Assembly: GCF_000960995.1 (NCBI RefSeq) | Contig: NZ_CP009435.1 | Span: 372,001 to 436,000 of the forward strand | Reading direction: 5' to 3' | DNA from: Burkholderia glumae LMG 2196 = ATCC 33617 | Lineage (GTDB): Bacteria > Pseudomonadota > Gammaproteobacteria > Burkholderiales > Burkholderiaceae | DNA: 64,000 nucleotides | In this document: positions 8,575 through 16,227 of the stretch, piece by piece | Layout of the letters: each line of letters begins with the position of its first letter | How positions within the stretch are numbered: the stretch's first letter is position 1 | Translations under genes and position numbers: made by a program | Notes under the pieces: model-generated | The model's input: the letters and a program-made list of their open reading frames with translations, nothing else | Databases searched by the model: none | What the model was told of the DNA's origin: nothing

Positions 8575-9153
8575 TTACGCGAAGTTCTTCGCGGCGAAGT
8601 CCCAGTTCACGATGTTCCAGAACGCTTCGACGAACTTCGGACGCGCGTTGCGGTAGTCGATGTAGTACGCGTGTTCCCACACGTCGATCGTCAGCAGCGG
8701 CTTCGCGTCAGTCGTCAGCGGCGTGGCGGCGTTGCTGGTCGAGACCAGGTCGAGCGAGCCGTCAGCCTTCTTCACGAGCCATGCCCAGCCCGAGCCGAAC
8801 GTGCCGACCGCGGTCTTCGTGAACGCTTCCTTGAACGCGTCGAACGAGCCCCACTTGGCGTTGATCGCGTCGCCCAGCGCGCCCGTCGGCGCGCCGCCGC
8901 CGTTCGGCGACAGGCTGTTCCAGAAGAACGTGTGATTCCAGATTTGCGCGGCGTTGTTGAAAATACCGCCCGACGACTTCTTCACGATCTCTTCGAGCGA
9001 CAGGTTTTCGAATTCCGTACCCGGGATCAGATTGTTCAGGTTCGTCACATACGTCTGGTGGTGCTTGCCGTAGTGGAACTGGATCGTTTCCTGCGAGATG
9101 TGCGGAGCAAGCGCGTCTTCAGCATAGGGCAGCGGCGGGAGCGTATGAGCCAT
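8575..9153 (-). CDS. sodB: Superoxide dismutase, iron type
   Basis: Converts superoxide to hydrogen peroxide and oxygen in the cytoplasm. It has 192 residues, the normal length for FeSOD. Metal ligands are readable: His27 (IQFHYGKHH), the histidine in WNHTFFWNSL (about 73), and Asp and His in DVWEHAYYIDYRN (about 157 and 161). The pattern AQIWNHTFFWNSLSPNGGG and the early Phe-rich segment favour the iron form over the manganese form. It is monocistronic, with a candidate promoter at 9205-9233 and a hairpin after the stop. Confidence 0.96.
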   Translation of the reverse strand: MAHTLPPLPYAEDALAPHISQETIQFHYGKHHQTYVTNLNNLIPGTEFENLSLEEIVKKSSGGIFNNAAQIWNHTFFWNSLSPNGGGAPTGALGDAINAKWGSFDAFKEAFTKTAVGTFGSGWAWLVKKADGSLDLVSTSNAATPLTTDAKPLLTIDVWEHAYYIDYRNARPKFVEAFWNIVNWDFAAKNFA

Positions 9154-9204
9154 GACGGATTCCTTTGAAGTGTATGTGTGGGACTAGGGCCTGCGAAGCG
9201 TCCG

Positions 9205-9233
9205 ATTGTAGGCGAGACCGAATAACCCCGCAA
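9205..9233 (-). promoter_or_regulatory. Candidate sigma-70 promoter for sodB
   Basis: On the minus strand: TTGCGG (9233-9228), a 17-bp spacer, TACAAT (9210-9205). This predicts a 5' leader of about 45 nt before the sodB ATG. The remaining part of the sodB-xseA gap (9234-9396) shows no feature I can support. Confidence 0.45.
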
Positions 9234-9396
9234 ACTCGCGGGTCTTCGGACCGGCTCGCCTCCGTTGGACCAGCGGCCCCGACGTGATAGCCGACATCGA
9301 GATCAAGCCCGATGAGGGCAAGCCCGCAGTGCGCCCGCGGCACGCCCGCCTGCCTCAGCAGATTCCGGTCCCGCCGCGGCCCCGCGAAACGATCGA

Positions 9397-10797
9397 TCAG
9401 AACGTTTCATCGAGGCGCGGCTGGACGTCGGCGATCGACACGTCCGCCGTGCCTTCGGCGAGATGCACGGTGAGCCGGCGCTGCGGCGCGAGCGCGCCCG
9501 GCGCGCGCACGGCGCGGCCCGTCTGGGTGTCGATCAGCGCCGCGTAGCCGCGCTCCAGCGTGCGCTGCGGGCTCAGCACCTCGAGGCGCGCCGCGCAGCC
9601 GGACACGCGCGCCGCGGCGCGCTCGTGCCGATGCCGCAGCGCCGTGGCGAGCCGTTGCGACCAGCCGGCGAGCGCCTGGCGCGCGGCGGCGGCGTCGGGC
9701 CGGACGCGCTGCCAGCGCAGCATCACCAGCGCGAAGCGCGCCCGCGCATCGCGCACCGGCCGCGCGCCGGCCGAGGCGAGCCGCAGCGCGAGCTGCTGCA
9801 GATGGGTGCGCTGCCTGGCGAGCCGTTCGGCCGGGCTCACCAGGCGCCGCGCCAGCCAGTCGAGCTGCTGGGCCCGCGCGTCGAGCCCGCGCCGCAGGCC
9901 GCGCGCGAGCGCCGCCTGGCGCTCGGCCAGCTCGCGCAGCAGCAGCGCGCGCTGCGGACTGACCAGCTCGGCCGCGCCGGTCGGTGTCGGCGCGCGCAGG
10001 TCGGCGGCGAAATCGGCGATCGTGAAATCGGTTTCGTGGCCGACCCCGCTCACCACCGGCAGCGCGCTGGCGGCGATCGCGCGCGCCAGCGCCTCGTCGT
10101 TGAACGACCAGAGATCCTCGATCGAGCCGCCGCCGCGGCACACGATCAGCACGTCCACCTCGCGCCGCGCATTGGCCGTCTCGACCATCGCCGCGAGCTT
10201 CTCGGCCGCGCCCGAGCCCTGTACCGGCGCCGGATAGACGATCACCGGCAGATGCGGCGCGCGGCGCGCGAGCGTGGTCAGCACGTCGCGCAGCGCGGCG
10301 GCCTGCAGCGAGGTGACGATGCCGATCGCGCGCGGATGGGCGGGCAGCGGCCGCTTGCGCTGCGGGTCGAACAGGCCCTCGGACTCGAGCTGCGCCTTGA
10401 GCCGCAGGAATGCCTCGAACAGCTTGCCCTGCCCGGTGCGCCGCACCGCTTCGACGTTGAGCTGCACCTCGCCGCGCGGCTCGTACATGCTGACCAGCGC
10501 GCGCACTTCGATGCGATCGCCCTCGCGCGGCGTGAACGGCGCATGCTGGGCCCGGCCGCGAAACATCACGCAGCGCATCTGCGCGTCCTTGTCCTTGATC
10601 GAGAAGTACCAATGGCCGCTTGCCGCGCGCGTGAAGTTCGACACCTCGCCCGACACCCAGCAGAGCGGAAACGACCGCTCCAGCATCGAGCCGATCGCGC
10701 GGTTCAGCGCGGAAACGGGAATCACGCCGTCGCCGGTGTCGCCGGCACGGCCGAAAGTGGCGCCGCCCGGGCCGGACGGAAAGGAATCGGATGGCAT
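9397..10797 (-). CDS. xseA: Exodeoxyribonuclease VII large subunit
   Basis: Catalytic subunit of the single-strand-specific exonuclease VII used in mismatch repair and DNA damage processing. It works with the small subunit XseB, which is not in this window. 466 residues from ATG 10797 (MPSDSFPSG). The N-terminal OB fold carries IPVSALNRAIGSMLERSFPLCWVSGEVSNF and SGHWYFSIKDKDAQMRCVMFRG. The central catalytic domain shows IVCRGGGSIEDLWSFND and GVGHETDFTIADF, the family signatures. A long arginine-rich helical region (about 290-400) is usual for XseA. An upstream in-frame extension to 11007 crosses low-complexity sequence and is rejected. Confidence 0.96.
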   Translation of the reverse strand: MPSDSFPSGPGGATFGRAGDTGDGVIPVSALNRAIGSMLERSFPLCWVSGEVSNFTRAASGHWYFSIKDKDAQMRCVMFRGRAQHAPFTPREGDRIEVRALVSMYEPRGEVQLNVEAVRRTGQGKLFEAFLRLKAQLESEGLFDPQRKRPLPAHPRAIGIVTSLQAAALRDVLTTLARRAPHLPVIVYPAPVQGSGAAEKLAAMVETANARREVDVLIVCRGGGSIEDLWSFNDEALARAIAASALPVVSGVGHETDFTIADFAADLRAPTPTGAAELVSPQRALLLRELAERQAALARGLRRGLDARAQQLDWLARRLVSPAERLARQRTHLQQLALRLASAGARPVRDARARFALVMLRWQRVRPDAAAARQALAGWSQRLATALRHRHERAAARVSGCAARLEVLSPQRTLERGYAALIDTQTGRAVRAPGALAPQRRLTVHLAEGTADVSIADVQPRLDETF

Positions 10798-11003
10798 CGC
10801 GTAGGGAGGAATGAAGGCGCGCACACGATAGCCTCGTCGCGCCGCGTCGGCAAGCGTCGTGCTCGGCGTCGGCCTGCGGGGCGGCCGCCCCGCAGCCGGC
10901 CTGCGCGCACCCGGCCCGAAGTGTCCACATGCGCCCCGGCGCGCGCCGAGGTTGCGCCACCCCCTTGAAAAATCCGCACAAATTCCAATAAGCTTTTGAT
11001 TTA

Positions 11004-11030
11004 ACACAATATATTTATGACATATTGTGT
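11004..11030. promoter_or_regulatory. AT-rich 27-bp inverted repeat, candidate operator
   Basis: ACACAATAT, nine bases, ATATTGTGT: two perfect 9-bp arms. It is the only strongly AT-rich spot in this area and lies between divergent genes, as a regulator binding site would. No matching regulator is identified. Confidence 0.5.
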
Positions 11031-11097
11031 CTTGCCACCGATCCGACGCCCGCCAGACGGGCGTCTGCGCCGATCCCCCTGGCAGTTCTTCACAGAG

Positions 11098-11106
11098 TTA
11101 TCCACA
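11098..11106 (+). other. Single consensus DnaA box (TTATCCACA)
   Basis: Exact match to the DnaA R-box. It is isolated, with no cluster or dnaA/dnaN nearby, so it is not an origin. It could titrate DnaA or be chance. Confidence 0.35.
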
Positions 11107-11319
11107 GGCGCTTCGACGTCTGGCCCCGTGAGAGCGACGCGCCGGTGCCGCCCACCGGCGCGGCTCGACTTGCCGCGCACGGCGCCGCCGCGCTAGAGTG
11201 CCGCCTTCCAAGGGGAATCCCGCGCGCCGTCCCGGCCGCGTCGCCCCGGTCCCGCTGTCCTGGAGAATCCGCTTGATCGATCCGTGGTCCGCTTCGCGCC
11301 TCGCCGGCGCCCTCGCCCG

Positions 11320-12342
11320 ATGAGCGGCGGCCCGCTCGCGCGCGTCGAGGCGGCGCTCGCCCGCGAATGGCAGCGGCGCGGCCTGCTCGCCTGGGCCCTC
11401 ACGCCGCTCGCCGCGCTGTTCGGCGCCGGTGCCGCCCTGCGCCGCGCCGCCTTCGCGGCCGGCTGGAAGGAAACCGTCGACGCCGGCCTGCCGGTGGTGG
11501 TGGTCGGCAACGTCACGGTAGGCGGCACCGGCAAGACGCCGACCGTGATCGCGCTGGTCGACGCGCTGCGCGCGAACGGCTTCCAGCCCGGTGTGGTCTC
11601 GCGCGGCTACGGCGCCGAGATTCGCGAGCCGACCGAGGTCCGCCCCGATTCGCCTGCGGCGCGCGCCGGCGACGAGCCGCTGCTGATCGCGCGCCGCACC
11701 CAGGCGCCGGTGATGGTCTGCCCGGACCGCGTGGCCGCGGTCCGGGCGCTCGCGCGCGCGCATCCCGAGGTGGACGTGGTGGTCAGCGACGACGGCCTGC
11801 AGCATTACCGGATGGCGCGCCGCGTCGAGCTGGTGGTGTTCGATCACCGGCTCGGCGGCAACGGCTTCCTGCTGCCGGCCGGCCCGCTGCGCGAGCCGCT
11901 CACGCGGCAGCGCGACGCCACGCTCGTCAATGATCCTTACAGCCGCGCGCTGCCGCCGTGGCCCGACACCTATGCGCTGCGGCTCACGCCCGGCGACGCC
12001 TGGCATCTCGACGAGCCGTCGCGGCGCCGCCCGCTCGCGCAGTTCGCCGGCGAGCGCGTGCTGGCCGCGGCAGGCATCGGCGCGCCCGAGCGCTTCTTCG
12101 CGACGCTGCGCGCGGCCGGCCTCGCGCCCGCCACGCGCGCGCTGCCGGATCATTACGCGTTCGCCGAGAATCCGTTCGCGGCCGACGATGCCGAGGTGAT
12201 CCTGATCACCGAGAAGGATGCAGTAAAATTGGGCGCTTCCTGGCGCGATGCCCGACTCTGGGTGGTCCCTGTCGAGGCCGCGCTCGATCCCCGCCTTATC
12301 GCTCTCGTTGTGGAGAAACTCCGTGGACGCTCGCCTGCTTGA
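11320..12342 (+). CDS. lpxK: Tetraacyldisaccharide 4'-kinase
   Basis: Phosphorylates the 4' position of the lipid A disaccharide precursor at the inner membrane, step six of lipid A synthesis. 340 residues from ATG 11320 (MSGGPLARVEAALAREW). The membrane-anchoring N-terminal helix (about 20-45) and the P-loop VGNVTVGGTGKTP (62-74) are clear. SDDGLQHYRMAR carries the catalytic Asp-Asp-Gly-Leu-Gln-His, and ITEKDAVK lies near the C-terminus. It overlaps the next gene by 20 bp, so the lpxK-trm112-kdsB-adk block looks co-transcribed. The exbB/exbD pair I would expect upstream in related genomes is not here. Confidence 0.96.
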   Translation: MSGGPLARVEAALAREWQRRGLLAWALTPLAALFGAGAALRRAAFAAGWKETVDAGLPVVVVGNVTVGGTGKTPTVIALVDALRANGFQPGVVSRGYGAEIREPTEVRPDSPAARAGDEPLLIARRTQAPVMVCPDRVAAVRALARAHPEVDVVVSDDGLQHYRMARRVELVVFDHRLGGNGFLLPAGPLREPLTRQRDATLVNDPYSRALPPWPDTYALRLTPGDAWHLDEPSRRRPLAQFAGERVLAAAGIGAPERFFATLRAAGLAPATRALPDHYAFAENPFAADDAEVILITEKDAVKLGASWRDARLWVVPVEAALDPRLIALVVEKLRGRSPA

Positions 12343-12529
12343 AATCATCGTGTGCCCTATCTGCAAAGGCCCGCTCCACCATGACCGCGCCGCGCAGGAA
12401 CTGATCTGCCACGCCGACAAGCTCGCCTACCCGATCCGCGACGGCATCCCCGTGATGCTGGTCGACGAGGCGCGCCAGACCGTGGAAGGCACGCCGGTCG
12501 ATCCGGCCGGCCCCGCCGCCACGCACTGA
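12323..12529 (+). CDS. Trm112-family small zinc-ribbon protein (YcaR-like)
   Basis: 68 residues, GTG start at 12323 inside the end of lpxK (20-bp overlap). The sequence MDARLLEIIVCPICKGPL and the segment ELICHADKLAYPIRDGIPVML identify the UPF0434/Trm112 family. Eukaryotic Trm112 activates several methyltransferases. The bacterial role is less clear, but linkage between lpxK and kdsB is widely conserved. The Cys-x-x-Cys pair is present; the second cysteine pair is reduced to one cysteine. No ATG alternative exists in frame. Confidence 0.9.
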   Translation: MDARLLEIIVCPICKGPLHHDRAAQELICHADKLAYPIRDGIPVMLVDEARQTVEGTPVDPAGPAATH

Positions 12530-12684
12530 CCGCGGCCAGCGCCGCGGCCGCGGCACCGGTACTGCGTCCGGCATCGGTTCGCGCCCGCGCCTCGCGGCGG
12601 GCGCGCGGCGCCCCGGTTCCGGGCGCTCCGGCGCCCTCGCCCCACGCTCCCCCGACTCCATACCCGCTCGCCGCCGAAACTCCG

Positions 12685-13476
12685 ATGCCCATCCCGTCGC
12701 CCTTCATCGCCGTCGTTCCCGCCCGCCTCGCCTCGACGCGTCTGCCGAACAAGCCGCTCGCCGATCTCGGCGGCAAGCCGATGGTGGTGCGGGTGGCCGA
12801 GCGCGCGCGCGACGCGGGCGCCGCGCGCGTGCTGGTCGCCTCGGACGCGCAGAGCGTGCTCGACGCCGCGCGCGCGGCCGGCTTCGACGCGCTGCTCACG
12901 CGCGCCGACCAACCGTCGGGCACGGACCGCCTCGCCGAAGTCGCGACGCTGCTCGAATTGCCGGACGAAACGATCGTCGTCAACGTTCAAGGCGATGAGC
13001 CCTTGATCGACCCGGCACTAATCCGCGACGTAGCGTCGCACCTTGCCACCCATCCGGCCTGCGCCATCGCCACCGCCGCGCATCCGATCCACGATGCCGC
13101 CGACGTGTTCAACCCGAACGTCGTGAAGGTCGCGCTCGATGCCAAGAGCGTGGCGCTGTATTTCTCGCGCGCGCCGATCCCGTGGTCGCGCGATGCCTGG
13201 CAGCCGCACTGGCCCGCCGTCGAAGCCATGCCGGCGCCGGCCTTCCCGGTATATCGGCACATCGGGCTGTACGCCTATCGCGCGCGTTTCCTGCGCAGCT
13301 ATCCCTCGCTCGCACAGGCACCGATCGAGCAGGCCGAGCAACTCGAACAGTTGCGCGCGATGTGGCATGGCGAGCGGATCGCCGTGCTCGTGACCGACGC
13401 CGCGCCGGCGCCGGGCGTCGACACGCCGGCCGATCTCGCGCGCGTGCAGGCCCTTTTTCAGACGTCACAAAAATAA
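12685..13476 (+). CDS. kdsB: 3-deoxy-manno-octulosonate cytidylyltransferase (CMP-KDO synthetase)
   Basis: Activates KDO as CMP-KDO for lipopolysaccharide core assembly, in the cytoplasm. 263 residues, normal length. The nucleotide-binding signature VVPARLASTRLPNKPLADLGGKP is at the N-terminus, followed by VQGDEPLIDP (Mg-binding Asp), ALYFSRAPIPW and HIGLYAYR. It sits downstream of lpxK and trm112, so three consecutive envelope-related genes precede adk. The 155-bp gap to the upstream gene is GC-rich without a visible terminator. Confidence 0.97.
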   Translation: MPIPSPFIAVVPARLASTRLPNKPLADLGGKPMVVRVAERARDAGAARVLVASDAQSVLDAARAAGFDALLTRADQPSGTDRLAEVATLLELPDETIVVNVQGDEPLIDPALIRDVASHLATHPACAIATAAHPIHDAADVFNPNVVKVALDAKSVALYFSRAPIPWSRDAWQPHWPAVEAMPAPAFPVYRHIGLYAYRARFLRSYPSLAQAPIEQAEQLEQLRAMWHGERIAVLVTDAAPAPGVDTPADLARVQALFQTSQK

Positions 13477-13681
13477 CCCATGGCATAATCGGGCGACTGT
13501 GCGAGCCGTCAGGCGCCGCCCACGTTGAGTCGCGCTCGCCAGCTCCCCCGCCGGCAGCCGCGCGGGCTTACCCGCCCGCGCCGCCGTCAGACCGGCCGGA
13601 GCCGTGTGGAAGCCGACCGCCGGGCCGCGCGCCGATGTCATCCCCTCGCGCCACACATTCACGAAACTTGGAGATATCACC

Positions 13682-14344
13682 ATGCGTTTGATCCTGTTGG
13701 GCGCTCCCGGCGCCGGCAAGGGCACCCAGGCCACGTTCATCAAGGAAAAGTTCGGCATTCCGCAGATCTCGACGGGCGACATGCTGCGCGCGGCCGTGAA
13801 GGCCGGCACGCCGCTCGGCGTCGAGGCCAAGGGCTATATGGACGAGGGCAAGCTGGTGCCGGATTCGCTGATCATCGGGCTCGTCAAGGAGCGCCTGAAG
13901 GAAGCGGACTGCGCCAACGGCTATCTGTTCGACGGCTTCCCGCGCACCATCGCGCAGGCCGACGCGATGAAGGATGCCGGCGTCGCGATCGACTACGTGC
14001 TCGAGATCGACGTGCCGTTCTCGGCAATCATCGAGCGCATCAGCGGCCGCCGCACCCATCCGGCCTCGGGCCGCACCTACCACGTGACGTTCAACCCGCC
14101 GAAGGTCGAGGGCAAGGACGACGTGACGGGCGAGCCGCTGATTCAGCGCGACGACGACAAGGAAGAGACGGTGAAGAAGCGTCTCGACGTTTACGAGGCA
14201 CAAACCAAGCCGCTTATCTCGTATTACGGCGACTGGGCCGCGCGCGGCGCCGAAAACGGCCTGCAGGCGCCCGCCTATCGCAAGATCTCGGGCCTCGGCA
14301 GCGTCGAGGAAATCCGCCAGCGCGCGTTCGAGGCCCTGAAGTAA
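13682..14344 (+). CDS. adk: Adenylate kinase
   Basis: Interconverts ATP + AMP and 2 ADP. 220 residues, long-LID type. P-loop GAPGAGKGT (8-16), AMP-binding STGDMLRAAV and FDGFPRTIAQADAM, and an LID segment with HPASGRTYHVTFNPP. The LID lacks the four zinc cysteines found in Gram-positive enzymes. Start ATG 13682 gives MRLILLGAPG; an upstream in-frame ATG at 13604 is not supported. It is followed by a textbook intrinsic terminator, so this ends the lpxK transcript. Confidence 0.98.
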   Translation: MRLILLGAPGAGKGTQATFIKEKFGIPQISTGDMLRAAVKAGTPLGVEAKGYMDEGKLVPDSLIIGLVKERLKEADCANGYLFDGFPRTIAQADAMKDAGVAIDYVLEIDVPFSAIIERISGRRTHPASGRTYHVTFNPPKVEGKDDVTGEPLIQRDDDKEETVKKRLDVYEAQTKPLISYYGDWAARGAENGLQAPAYRKISGLGSVEEIRQRAFEALK

Positions 14345-14364
14345 GGCCCGCGAGCCGCAACACG

Positions 14365-14388
14365 CCGCTCCCCGGAGCGGTTTTTTTT
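14365..14388 (+). terminator. Intrinsic terminator of adk
   Basis: 6-bp GC stem (14365-14370 with 14375-14380), 4-nt loop, followed by eight T residues, 21 bp past the adk stop. Confidence 0.92.
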
Positions 14389-14515
14389 CGCCTCGCGCCA
14401 TAAATCGCACGATCGTTCATTTTTTGCCGTCACCGCGCGCGGTTTCGTACAATCGTCCGGCAATGGATCGCGCCGGCCGATCACGGCGGCGGATCGCGAC
14501 AACCAAGGAGCGAAG

Positions 14516-15274
14516 ATGGAATTACGCGGCAACGTCTTTCTGATCACGGGAGGCGCATCGGGCCTCGGCGCCGGCACGGCGCGCATGCTCACCGGCGCGG
14601 GCGCGAAGGTGGTGCTCGCGGACCTGAACCGCGAGGCGGGCGAAGCGCTCGCGGCCGAGCTCGGCGCACGCTTCGTCAGCTGCGACGTCACACGCGAAGC
14701 CGACGCGCAGGCCGCCGTCGAGGCGGCCACCGGGCTCGGCACGCTGCGCGGCCTCGTCAACTGCGCCGGCATCGCGCCGGCCGCGAAGACGGTCGGCAAG
14801 GACGGTCCGCATTCGCTCGAGCTGTTCGCGAAGGTCGTGTCGATCAACCTCGTCGGCAGCTTCAACATGGCGCGCCTGGCCGCGGCCGCGATGGCCGCGA
14901 ACGCGCCGATCGAAACCGGCGAGCGCGGCGTGATCGTCAATACCGCCTCGGTGGCCGCGTTCGACGGCCAGATCGGCCAGGCCGCCTATTCCGCCTCGAA
15001 GGCCGGCGTGGCCGGCATGACGCTGCCGCTCGCACGCGACCTGTCGCGCAACGCGATCCGCGTGATGACGATCGCGCCGGGCATCTTCGAGACGCCGATG
15101 CTGCTCGGCATGCCGCAGGAGGTGCAGGACGCGCTCGGCGCGATGGTGCCGTTCCCGCCGCGCCTCGGCAAGCCCGACGAATACGCGATGCTGGTGCGCC
15201 AGATCATCGAGAATCCGATGTTGAACGGCGAGGTGATCCGCCTGGACGGCGCGATCCGCATGCAGCCGAAATGA
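14516..15274 (+). CDS. SDR-family 3-hydroxyacyl-CoA dehydrogenase-like protein
   Basis: 252-residue short-chain dehydrogenase. Cofactor motif ITGGASGLGAGTARML (TGxxxGxG) and LADLN after strand 2 favour NAD(H). The structural NCAG motif and catalytic Ser/Tyr/Lys (NTASVAAFDGQIGQAAYSASKAG) are intact. The C-terminus PFPPRLGKPDEYAMLVRQI and GEVIRLDGAIRMQPK match the HSD17B10-type (type II 3-hydroxyacyl-CoA dehydrogenase) group. It probably acts in beta-oxidation of short or branched acyl-CoA. The start is set by a good ribosome-binding site (AAGGAG, 8 bp upstream). It stands alone after the adk terminator. Confidence 0.9.
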   Translation: MELRGNVFLITGGASGLGAGTARMLTGAGAKVVLADLNREAGEALAAELGARFVSCDVTREADAQAAVEAATGLGTLRGLVNCAGIAPAAKTVGKDGPHSLELFAKVVSINLVGSFNMARLAAAAMAANAPIETGERGVIVNTASVAAFDGQIGQAAYSASKAGVAGMTLPLARDLSRNAIRVMTIAPGIFETPMLLGMPQEVQDALGAMVPFPPRLGKPDEYAMLVRQIIENPMLNGEVIRLDGAIRMQPK

Positions 15275-15375
15275 GCGCCGGCGCGGCCTAGCGAGCCGCG
15301 CGCCGCGCCGCCCGCGGCGTGGGCGGCGCAGCGGGCGGGCGTCGTCGTACGGGACTGCGGAAGGCGGCCGGGGCG

Positions 15376-16227
15376 TCAGTCGCCGCCGCGCCGCATGCGC
15401 TGCCGCAGCTCGGTCAGTTGCGCCTCCACGATGGTCGCGTCGACCGCCTCGGGGCATTCGTCGAGATACGACTCGAGATCCTCGAGCGCCGGGCGCAGGT
15501 AGTCGAGCCGCGCATAGGCGAAGCCTCGGTCGCGCACCTCGTCGGGCTGCCCCGGCAGCAGGATCACGAGCCGCTGCTGCACGGCCAGCAGCCGTTGCCA
15601 GCGCTCGGTCTGCAGGTAGATCGACTTCAGGTTGTTGAGCATGCGCGCGAGCACCTCGCGGCCGGTGGCCGGTTGCAGCAGCGCGCGCAGCGTGCTCGAC
15701 ATGGTTTCCTCGGGATGCGCGACATACGGCTCCAGCATGTCGACCAGATCGGTCTCCGACAGCGAGCGCCCGGTGGTCGGGTCGATCATCGCGTCGCCGT
15801 CGGCCAGCGTCGCGCGCAGCAGGAAGTGGCCGGGGAACGACACGCCGCGCACCGCCAGCCCGAGCTGGCCGGCCAGCTCCAGGTACAGCACCGCGAGCGA
15901 GATCGGGATGCCGCGGCGGCGCTTGAGCACCATGTTCAGATAGCTGTTGTCGGGATCGTAATAGTCGTTGTGGTTGCAGGCGAAGCCGAGCTCGCGAAAG
16001 AAATAATCGTTGAGCGCGTCCACCATCTCGCGCTTCGGCAGTTCGGTCCGCACGCGCCGCCGAAAACGCACGACCAGCGTGTCGAGTTCGGCGAGCGCCG
16101 CCTGCATGTCGAGGTCGGGATAGGCGTCCTGGGCGAGCGAGAGCGCGGCCTCGGTCAGAGGCAGGCTGTCGTCCTCGGCGACGAGGGCGCTGAAGAAATC
16201 GAGAACGCGGGTCATGGTGCTCGTCAT
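15376..16227 (-). CDS. SirB1-family protein (transglutaminase-like with TPR)
   Basis: 283 residues. The central transglutaminase-like region shows FACNHNDYYDPDNSYLNMVLKRRRGIPISLAVLYLELA and GVSFPGHFLLR, family signatures of SirB1/YchA. The C-terminal half (about 185-270) is tetratricopeptide-like (LKSIYLQTERWQRLLAVQQRL). The cysteine of true transglutaminases is not obvious, so enzymatic activity is doubtful. The start codon overlaps the murJ stop in an ATGA junction (16224-16227), so the two are translationally coupled. The function of the family is not established. Confidence 0.88.
   Translation of the reverse strand: MTSTMTRVLDFFSALVAEDDSLPLTEAALSLAQDAYPDLDMQAALAELDTLVVRFRRRVRTELPKREMVDALNDYFFRELGFACNHNDYYDPDNSYLNMVLKRRRGIPISLAVLYLELAGQLGLAVRGVSFPGHFLLRATLADGDAMIDPTTGRSLSETDLVDMLEPYVAHPEETMSSTLRALLQPATGREVLARMLNNLKSIYLQTERWQRLLAVQQRLVILLPGQPDEVRDRGFAYARLDYLRPALEDLESYLDECPEAVDATIVEAQLTELRQRMRRGGD

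Larger units (their letters stand above)
10798..11319. other. 522-bp gene-free region between xseA and lpxK
   Basis: Contains an AT-rich island (about 10970-11035) inside otherwise GC-rich DNA. The island carries a 27-bp dyad. An 8-bp stem hairpin (11045-11052 with 11058-11065) and a single DnaA-box match follow. No plausible coding sequence is seen on either strand. It probably holds the promoters of both the xseA and lpxK transcripts. Confidence 0.6.

Noticed and set aside
10798..11007. N-terminal extension of XseA
   Set aside because: Low-complexity Arg/Gly/Pro sequence running into an AT-rich regulatory island; the conserved enzyme starts at 10797.
11098..11106. Replication origin suggested by a perfect DnaA box
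   Set aside because: Only one box, no AT-rich unwinding element with further boxes, and no dnaA, dnaN or parAB nearby.
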